A stretch of 64,000 bases of DNA from JAPPHY01 sp965247535 (GTDB taxonomy: Bacteria > Chloroflexota > Dehalococcoidia > Lucifugimonadales > UBA2985), in assembly GCA_965247535.1 (NCBI GenBank), contig OZ252018.1:868001-932000 (forward strand). Reading direction: 5' to 3'. This document shows, piece after piece, positions 58,154-64,000 of the stretch. Position numbers and translations under genes: made by a program. Position 1 is the stretch's first letter. Every line of letters begins with the position of its first letter. Under the pieces are notes generated by a model. The model did no database searches, had not been told where the DNA came from, and was given only the letters and a program-made list of their open reading frames with translations.

Positions 58154-59422
58154 ATGGTTGCGCAGACAAAGGGAGACGTCAAGGATATCGCACTAGCGGG
58201 CCAGGGAGTGCTCCGCATCGAGTGGGCTGCGAGGGAGATGCAGGTCCTTCGCCAGATTCGGGAGCGGTTCGCTCGCGAGAGGCCACTCGAGGGACTGAAG
58301 CTTTCGGCCTGCCTGCACGTCACCACGGAGACCGCCAACCTCGTCCTCGCCCTTCGTGACGGCGGCGCCAGCGTGGCCCTCTGCGCCAGCAATCCTCTCA
58401 GCACCCAGGACGACGTGGCTGCGGCACTGGTCTCGGAGTTTGGCGTGCCCACCTTCGCCATTCACGGCGAGGACCACGATTCCTACTACCGCCACATCCA
58501 CTCCGCGCTCGACCACGGCCCGCACTACACCATGGACGATGGCGCGGACCTCGTGACCGTTCTGCACAAGGAGCGCCGCGAGCTCCTGGAGGGCGTGGTA
58601 GGCGGAACAGAGGAGACCACCACGGGCGTCGTTCGCCTGCGCAGCCAGGCGCGCGAGGGCATGCTGGAGTACCCCATCGTCGCCGTCAACGAGGCGGACA
58701 CCAAGCACCTGTTCGACAACCGCTACGGCACGGGGCAGAGCACCGTCGATGGCGTCACGCGCGCCACCAACGTTCTGTGGGCCGGCAAGCAGGTTGTGGT
58801 CTGCGGCTACGGCTGGTGCGGCCGGGGAATCGCCATGCGGGTGAGCGGGCTTGGGGGCCACGTTATTGTTACGGAGGTGGACCCCGTTCGCGCGCTGGAG
58901 GCGGTGATGGACGGCTACCGCGTGGCTCCTGTGCTGGATGCCGCGTCGGAGGGCGACGTGTTCATCACGGCAACGGGCGACATGAAGGTGATCGACGGCG
59001 AGGCGCTGGAGCGGATGAAGGACGGAGCTATCCTCGCCAACAGCGGCCACTTCAACGTTGAGATCGACATACCGGCGCTGGAGGCCATGTCCGAAGGGAA
59101 GAGGCACATGCGCTCGTCGGTGGAGGAGTACCAACTGAAGGACGGGCGCAGGCTCTACCTGCTGGCCGAGGGCAGGCTGATCAACCTGGCAGCCGCGGAA
59201 GGGCACCCGTCCAGCGTTATGGACATGAGCTTCGCCAACCAGGCGCTCTGCATCGAGTATCTGGCCGGCTTGCCGGAGAGGCTGGCGCGGGACGTGCATC
59301 CCGTGCCGGTGGAGATAGACCGGAGAATTGCGGAGCTGAAGCTCGGCTCCCTGGGCGTGCGCATAGACATGCTCACCGACGAGCAGAAGCGTTACCTGGA
59401 GAGCTGGGAAGAGGGGACGTGA
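58154..59422 (+). CDS. ahcY: Adenosylhomocysteinase
   Basis: 422 residues: S-adenosylhomocysteine to adenosine + homocysteine, NAD-dependent. LKLSACLHVTTETANLVLAL, CASNPLSTQDDVAAALV, HSALDHGPHYTMDDGADLVT, YPIVAVNEADTKHLFDNRYG, TGQSTVDGVTRATNVLWAGK, NAD-binding VVCGYGWCGRGIAMRVSGLG, and SGHFNVEIDI. Start at ATG 58154 (MVAQTKGDVKDIALAGQG); the frame is open upstream through the leader. The C-terminus ends YLESWEEGT, without the usual PxxYRY, as in the archaeal/Thermotoga-type short forms. Confidence 0.94.
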   Translation: MVAQTKGDVKDIALAGQGVLRIEWAAREMQVLRQIRERFARERPLEGLKLSACLHVTTETANLVLALRDGGASVALCASNPLSTQDDVAAALVSEFGVPTFAIHGEDHDSYYRHIHSALDHGPHYTMDDGADLVTVLHKERRELLEGVVGGTEETTTGVVRLRSQAREGMLEYPIVAVNEADTKHLFDNRYGTGQSTVDGVTRATNVLWAGKQVVVCGYGWCGRGIAMRVSGLGGHVIVTEVDPVRALEAVMDGYRVAPVLDAASEGDVFITATGDMKVIDGEALERMKDGAILANSGHFNVEIDIPALEAMSEGKRHMRSSVEEYQLKDGRRLYLLAEGRLINLAAAEGHPSSVMDMSFANQALCIEYLAGLPERLARDVHPVPVEIDRRIAELKLGSLGVRIDMLTDEQKRYLESWEEGT

Positions 59423-59465
59423 GCAGCCACGGTCGAGGCCTCCACAATCGCAAAGGAGAGATAGA

Positions 59466-60713
59466 GTGAGCTTCACATTCACAGATTCGCCATCATACTT
59501 GTACACATCCGAGTCGGTGACCGAGGGTCATCCCGACAAGCTGTGCGACCAGATTTCGGATGCCATCCTGGACGCCATCATTTCCAGGGACCCTGATGCA
59601 AGGGTAGCATGCGAGACCTGCGCGACCAACGGACTTGTGGCGGTAATGGGCGAGATTACGACCGACACGTATGTTGACGTATCGCGCATCATCCGCGATA
59701 CCATCAGCGGCGTCGGCTACAACAACCCGGACTACGGATTCGACTACAAGAGCTGCGGCGTTGTTCTTTCGCTGCAGGAGCAGTCCAAGGACATCGCGCT
59801 GGGCGTGGACGCCTCGCAGGAGGCCAAGGAGCGGGGCGCCGTGGACGGCGAGGACCCGGACGAGACCGGCGCCGGCGACCAGGGCATGATGGTGGGCTTC
59901 GCGTGCAACGAGACGCCTGAACTGATGCCTCTTACCGTGACCCTTTCGCACAGGCTGGTGCAGCGTCTCGCCGCGGTGCGCAAGGAGGGGCTGCTGCCAT
60001 ACCTGCGGCCGGACGGAAAGTCGCAGGTGACGGTGGAGTACTCCTACGGCGTGCCCAAGCGCATAGACACTGTGGTCATTAGCGCGCAGCACAACCCGGA
60101 GGTGTCGAAGGACGTCATCAAGCGCGACATCACTGAGATGGTCATAAACGAGGTGGTGCCCGCCAGTCTACGGGACGCCGAAACCAAGATTCTGGTCAAC
60201 CCCACGGGCAGGTTCGTGATAGGCGGCCCCGTGGCGGACACGGGCCTCACCGGGCGCAAGATTCTGGTGGACACCTACGGCGGAGTGGCCCGGCACGGCG
60301 GAGGCGCATTCTCCGGCAAGGACCCCACAAAGGTCGACCGGTCCGGCGCCTACTACGCCCGCTACGCGGCCAAGAACATCGTCGCAGCCGGTCTCGCCGA
60401 CCGCGCCGAGATTCAGATCTCGTACGCCATCGGCGTTGCCAAGCCGCTGTCCGTCTCGGTCGAGACGTTCGGCACCGGCCACGTGGACGACGCAACCATA
60501 CAGCTACTGGTCGACAAGCACTTCGACTTTCGCCCCGCACCCATCATCCGGAACCTGGATCTGCGGCGCCCCATATACAGGGCGACCGCAAGCTACGGTC
60601 ACTTCGGGCGGGATGATCTGGATCTGCCGTGGGAGCGCGTCGACAAGGCCGACTTGCTGCGTGCAGAGGCCGGCCTGCGCACGATAATGGGTCAGGGTGA
60701 AGCGACAGCCTGA
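59466..60713 (+). CDS. metK: S-adenosylmethionine synthetase
   Basis: 415 residues: methionine + ATP to SAM. YTSESVTEGHPDKLCDQISD, GVDASQEAKE, GAGDQGMMVGFACNETPELM, GGPVADTGLTGRKILVDTYG and GGGAFSGKDPTKVDRSGAYY (the P-loop-like GGGAFSGKD). GTG start preceded by AAAGGAGAGATAGA. 43 bases after ahcY, so SAM synthesis and SAH removal are co-expressed. Confidence 0.96.
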   Translation: MSFTFTDSPSYLYTSESVTEGHPDKLCDQISDAILDAIISRDPDARVACETCATNGLVAVMGEITTDTYVDVSRIIRDTISGVGYNNPDYGFDYKSCGVVLSLQEQSKDIALGVDASQEAKERGAVDGEDPDETGAGDQGMMVGFACNETPELMPLTVTLSHRLVQRLAAVRKEGLLPYLRPDGKSQVTVEYSYGVPKRIDTVVISAQHNPEVSKDVIKRDITEMVINEVVPASLRDAETKILVNPTGRFVIGGPVADTGLTGRKILVDTYGGVARHGGGAFSGKDPTKVDRSGAYYARYAAKNIVAAGLADRAEIQISYAIGVAKPLSVSVETFGTGHVDDATIQLLVDKHFDFRPAPIIRNLDLRRPIYRATASYGHFGRDDLDLPWERVDKADLLRAEAGLRTIMGQGEATA

Positions 60714-60729
60714 AGGCGAGGACCTCTGA

Positions 60730-61812
60730 ATGAAGGCGGTTATCCTGGCCGGGGGAGAGGGGACGCGTCTGCGTCCGCTGACGTGCAACGTCCCCAAGCC
60801 AATGGTGCCCATACTCAACCGGCCCTTCCTGGAGCACATGCTCAGCCATCTGAGCGGCCACGGCGTGGAGCACGCCATCCTGACCATGTGGTACCTTCCG
60901 GACGTCATCCGCTCCCACTTTGGGAACGGCGAGGGGTTGGGACTGCGGCTCAGCTACACCCTTGAGGAGACGCCGCTGGGCACCGCGGGCGCCGTCAAGA
61001 ACGTGGAAGACGAGTTGGACGGCGCATTCCTGGTCCTGAACGGGGACATTTTCACCGACCTTGACCTGAGTGCGATGGCAAGGTTCCATCGCGACTCCGG
61101 CGCAATGGTCACCATCGCCCTGACGCAGGTGGAGGATCCGTCAGCGTTCGGGGTGGTGGACATGGACGAGAGTGGCCGAGTGTCTCGCTTCGTTGAGAAG
61201 CCGGCGCCCGGCGAAGCTCCAAGCAACTGGGTCAACGCCGGGACCTACCTTGTGGAGCCGGAGGCGCTGGCTCACGCGCCCGGCGGCGAGCACTACATGT
61301 TCGAGCGAGGCCTGTTCCCCAAGCTGCTGAAGATGGGCGCGCCCGTCTACGGATACCGATCGAACGCGTACTGGGCGGATCTGGGAACCCCGGCAAGCTA
61401 CACCCGCGTGCACTGGGACATGCTGCCAACGGCCGGCGCGACCTCCAGGCACGACGCAACCGGAATCCACTCATCCGCCAAGATCAGCGGCCCGGTGCTG
61501 CTGGGCAGGGGATGCGCCATAGGCCCCGACGCTATCGTTCAAGGGCCCGTCGTGATGGGCGCGGGCTGCCGCGTGGGAGAGGGAGCGGTGATACGCGACG
61601 CAATTCTGTGGAGGGACGTCGAGGTGGGGCGCGGCGCGGAGCTGGACGCATGTATCTTGGGCGACGGCGTGAGGGTTGGTGACGGAGCAATGGTGGGCGC
61701 CGGGTGCATCATCGGCGACGGCGCCAGCATAGGCAGTGGCAATCGCATGGAACGCGGCATGGTGCTGTGGCCCGGCGTCTCCATCCAGCCTGAGGCCGTG
61801 TCCTTTCGCTGA
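60730..61812 (+). CDS. Nucleotidyltransferase with left-handed beta-helix (GMPP/GlmU-like)
   Basis: 360 residues. Residues 1-235: sugar nucleotidyltransferase, AVILAGGEGTRLRPLTCNVP, KPMVPILNRPFLEHML, VLNGDIFTDLDLSAM, VDMDESGRVSRFVEKPAPGE, YWADLGTPASYTRVH. Residues 255-360: hexapeptide repeats (GPVLLGRGCAIGPDAIVQGP, GAGCRVGEGAVIRDAILW). Best matches in build are mannose-1-phosphate guanylyltransferase or glucose-1-phosphate transferases. With the phosphomutase and SIS isomerase downstream, a mannose route (F6P to M6P to M1P to GDP-mannose) is the most economical reading. Confidence 0.88.
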   Translation: MKAVILAGGEGTRLRPLTCNVPKPMVPILNRPFLEHMLSHLSGHGVEHAILTMWYLPDVIRSHFGNGEGLGLRLSYTLEETPLGTAGAVKNVEDELDGAFLVLNGDIFTDLDLSAMARFHRDSGAMVTIALTQVEDPSAFGVVDMDESGRVSRFVEKPAPGEAPSNWVNAGTYLVEPEALAHAPGGEHYMFERGLFPKLLKMGAPVYGYRSNAYWADLGTPASYTRVHWDMLPTAGATSRHDATGIHSSAKISGPVLLGRGCAIGPDAIVQGPVVMGAGCRVGEGAVIRDAILWRDVEVGRGAELDACILGDGVRVGDGAMVGAGCIIGDGASIGSGNRMERGMVLWPGVSIQPEAVSFR

Positions 61813-61841
61813 GGGAGTGATCCGGTGTGGAAGGTCGGCAA

Positions 61842-63263
61842 ATGGCTATAAGGTTCGGAACTGACGGCTGGCGAGCAATCATCGCCGAGGACTTCACGTT
61901 TGAGAACGTGAGGCTTTGCACGCAGGGCGTGGTAAGATACCTGCGGCAGCAGGGTCTCGCTGAAAGAGGCCTCGTGGTCGGGTACGACACGCGCTTCGCC
62001 TCGGAGGACTTCGCGCTTGCGGTCGCGGAGACGGCGGCGGGCAGTGGGGTGAAGACGTTTCTCAGCGATCGCGCCGCTCCAACTCCCGTTGTCACCTACA
62101 ACGTCATCGATCGAAACGCGGGGGGCGCCGTCATCATCACGGCCAGCCACAACCCTGCTCGCTGGAACGGCTTCAAGTTCAAGCCGGAGTACGCGGGCAG
62201 CGCTTCGCCGGAGATCACGGACGCCATCGAGAGGCTGATCGAGGACGCATCGCGAGAGGCGAGCGCAGACGCCGTCCCGTGGGAGCAGGCGCGCTCTAGC
62301 GGTACGGGCGTGGACATCGATCCTTCGCCTGCGTACGTGAAGCACGTCGGAAGCCTGGTCGACCTGGGGAGGCTGCGCAGCGCGGGTCTCAAGCTGGTGG
62401 TGGACCCGATGTTTGGCGCGGGCGCGGGCTACCTTCCATCCATCCTGGGCGGCGGCGCAACCACACTGCAGGAGATGCATGGCGACCGCAATCCGCTCTT
62501 TCCGGGTATTCGTCAGCCGGAGCCTGTGGCCGACAATCTCACGCGGCTGTGCGAGATGGTCACGGAGACGGGTGCCGACGCCGGCCTGGCCCTGGATGGT
62601 GACGCCGACAGGTTCGGGCTGGTGGACGAGCGGGGCCGCGTGATCAACCCGTTGCAGGTGTTCGCCATGCTGGCCCTCTACATGCTGGAAACGAGGGGCG
62701 ACCGCGGCCCGATCGTCAAGTCGGCCACCACCAGCCGCATGCTCTACCGCCTCGGCGAATTATTCGAGGTGCCCGTGCACGAGACGCCGGTTGGATTCAA
62801 GTTCGTGGGGCCCTTGATGGAGCGTGAAGGCGCGCTCATCGGCGGCGAGGAGAGCGGCGGCTATGGCTTCCGCGGCCACATTCCCGAGCGGGACGGCATC
62901 CTGAGCGCGCTGTTCATCCTGGACATGATGGTCAGGACCGGCAAACGGCCGTCGGAGCTGCTCGACCACCTGTACGATCTTGTCGGACCCCACTTCTACG
63001 ACCGCAACGACATACCCCTCTCGCCCGGGCAGCGCGAGGTTGTGGCAGTCCAGATCGGTTCAATCAGCCCCGACGCCGTGGCCGGCGTGAGGGTGGCGTC
63101 CAGCGACACCACGGACGGACGTCGCTTCGTTCTGGAGGACGGGTCGTGGGTGACCGTTCGATTGTCCGGCACGGAGCCGCTTGTCCGCATCTACGCTGAA
63201 GGGCCGAGCCCGGAGCGCGTGGAGGCGCTGCTTGCGGAGGCGCGCGGCCTGGTGGGCCTCTGA
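61842..63263 (+). CDS. Phosphoglucomutase/phosphomannomutase
   Basis: 473 residues, alpha-D-phosphohexomutase. IRFGTDGWRAIIAEDFT, active-site Ser in GGAVIITASHNPARWNGFKF, metal loop GLALDGDADRFGLVDERG, sugar loop GGEESGGYGFRGHIPERDGI, phosphate loop VRLSGTEPLVRIYAEG. ATG 61842 (MAIRFGTDGWR) preferred over GTG 61827. Overlaps the next start (TGATG). Confidence 0.93.
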   Translation: MAIRFGTDGWRAIIAEDFTFENVRLCTQGVVRYLRQQGLAERGLVVGYDTRFASEDFALAVAETAAGSGVKTFLSDRAAPTPVVTYNVIDRNAGGAVIITASHNPARWNGFKFKPEYAGSASPEITDAIERLIEDASREASADAVPWEQARSSGTGVDIDPSPAYVKHVGSLVDLGRLRSAGLKLVVDPMFGAGAGYLPSILGGGATTLQEMHGDRNPLFPGIRQPEPVADNLTRLCEMVTETGADAGLALDGDADRFGLVDERGRVINPLQVFAMLALYMLETRGDRGPIVKSATTSRMLYRLGELFEVPVHETPVGFKFVGPLMEREGALIGGEESGGYGFRGHIPERDGILSALFILDMMVRTGKRPSELLDHLYDLVGPHFYDRNDIPLSPGQREVVAVQIGSISPDAVAGVRVASSDTTDGRRFVLEDGSWVTVRLSGTEPLVRIYAEGPSPERVEALLAEARGLVGL

Positions 63264-64000
63264 TGGCTGGCGACGTCAACGCCGCGCTCGACGAACCGGG
63301 CCTCTACGAGAGGCTGGATCCCTCACGCCTGAGGGACCGGATCGGGGGACTGCCGCGCCAGTGCCTCCAGGCCTGGGAGAAGGGCCTCCGGTTCAGCCTG
63401 CCTCCGGACTATCGAAATGCGCGAAACGTCATAGTTGCCGGCGTGGGCGGCTCGGCCATTGGCGGCGAGCTGATGGCAGACCTCATGTCCAAGGAGGGCT
63501 CACCTCTGGTGACGGTGTGCCGCGACTACCACCTGCCTCCATATCTCAGTCCGGACTCGCTGGTCATCGCATCCAGCAACAGCGGCAACACGGAAGAGAC
63601 CGTGGCAGCGTTTGAGGAGGCCCTGGAGAGGGGCGCAAAGGTGGTTGCGATCACGACCGGCGGTCGCCTGCTGCACCTGGCGGAGCGAGCGGGCGTGCCG
63701 GTGTTCCGCGTGGAGTACGAGGGCGAGCCCAGGACCGCCCTGGGCTACAGCTTCCTCGTACCGCTGGCCATGCTCCAGAACCTCGGCCTCAGCCCCAGTA
63801 GCGACGACGCTGTGCTGGAGGCGACCGAGGAGCTGTTCTCGCTGGGCCAAAGCCTGAGCCCTGAGACGCCCACGCACGACAATCCGGCTAAGGAACTGGC
63901 CGTGACCCTCCACGGCAAGATGATAGTCGTCTACGGCGGTGGCATGCTTTGCGGAGTCGCACGGCGCTGGAAGACCCAGTTCAACGAGAACGCCAAGGCC
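63263..64000 (+). CDS. Phosphoglucose/phosphomannose isomerase-type SIS protein (partial)
   Basis: At least 246 residues, running off the window. ATG 63263 shares a base with the previous stop (TGATG). SIS domain: NVIVAGVGGSAIGGELMADL, VIASSNSGNTEETVAAFEEA, KVVAITTGGRLLHLAERAGV, YEGEPRTALGYSFLVPLAML and MIVVYGGGMLCGVARRWKTQ, then FNENAKA, the start of the ExN.K motif with catalytic Glu. Bifunctional PGI/PMI family common in archaea and Chloroflexi. It supplies mannose-6-P or glucose-6-P to the mutase and nucleotidyltransferase upstream. Confidence 0.88.
   Translation, partial: MAGDVNAALDEPGLYERLDPSRLRDRIGGLPRQCLQAWEKGLRFSLPPDYRNARNVIVAGVGGSAIGGELMADLMSKEGSPLVTVCRDYHLPPYLSPDSLVIASSNSGNTEETVAAFEEALERGAKVVAITTGGRLLHLAERAGVPVFRVEYEGEPRTALGYSFLVPLAMLQNLGLSPSSDDAVLEATEELFSLGQSLSPETPTHDNPAKELAVTLHGKMIVVYGGGMLCGVARRWKTQFNENAKA

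Noticed and set aside
58193..59506. 437-codon frame antisense to ahcY
   Set aside because: Typical high-GC shadow frame rich in Val, His, Arg and Leu; ahcY on the other strand is unmistakable.

Overview
The window looks like a piece of a Chloroflexota chromosome, probably from the Dehalococcoidia/SAR202 side. This is inferred from the high-GC coding style, frequent GTG/TTG starts, T/P-rich lipoprotein linkers, and the mix of a 2-oxoacid:ferredoxin oxidoreductase, formate-THF ligase, a UPF0182 protein and a CxxxY-type CcmE. No 16S rRNA or other species marker is present.

Layout. 1-8.5 kb: the end of a frameshifted DUF58 gene with its membrane partner, a large repeat lipoprotein, an EamA transporter, a decayed serine recombinase, an alpha-carbonic anhydrase and a lactonase-type propeller. 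8.5-17.2 kb: a mobile-element scrapyard. It holds two inverted, near-identical IS3-type elements with -1 frameshift sites around a broken transposase, an ISNCY/IS1202-like element that splits a lipoprotein gene in two, an IS110 element, IS fragments, one sound tRNA-Ala and one degenerate tRNA-Ala-like gene. 17.3-28.5 kb: a MidA-type methyltransferase, citrate synthase, a HicB-like gene coupled to an unknown gene, a broken higBA, korAB, a divergent ECF sigma/anti-sigma pair, ccmE and fhs. 28.5-34.2 kb: a second rearranged zone with a transposase half, a deleted copy of the methyltransferase, a MacB-type ABC transporter, an ABC-2 permease remnant, a HAD dehalogenase, and a DUF4258 toxin-antitoxin pair bracketed by copies of the 3' end of rpe.

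34.2-44.0 kb is a long minus-strand operon argJ-argB-UPF0182-argD-argG-argH-(unknown)-rpe with mostly overlapping or closely spaced genes. It covers most of arginine synthesis except argC and argF. 44.2-45.1 kb has an arrestin-like gene and then, between convergent genes, a promoter, a well-placed ribosome site, a 25-codon ORF and a run of stable hairpins that match no RNA family I can name. 45.2-52.6 kb: pncB, SbcC/Rad50, hpt, adenine deaminase and a HAD hydrolase (nucleotide salvage and repair). 54.4-60.7 kb is a SAM-cycle and methylthioadenosine salvage cluster (mtnA, mtnP, rhodanese, adenosine-kinase-like, ahcY, metK). 60.7-64 kb starts a sugar-phosphate/nucleotide-sugar operon (nucleotidyltransferase, phosphohexomutase, SIS isomerase cut by the window edge).

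The most interesting points are the 25-codon ORF plus structured RNA at 44.7-45.1 kb, the reconstructible inversion and duplication between 15.6 and 29.7 kb, the HicB gene coupled to a non-HicA partner, and the toxin-antitoxin cassette flanked by rpe 3'-end repeats.
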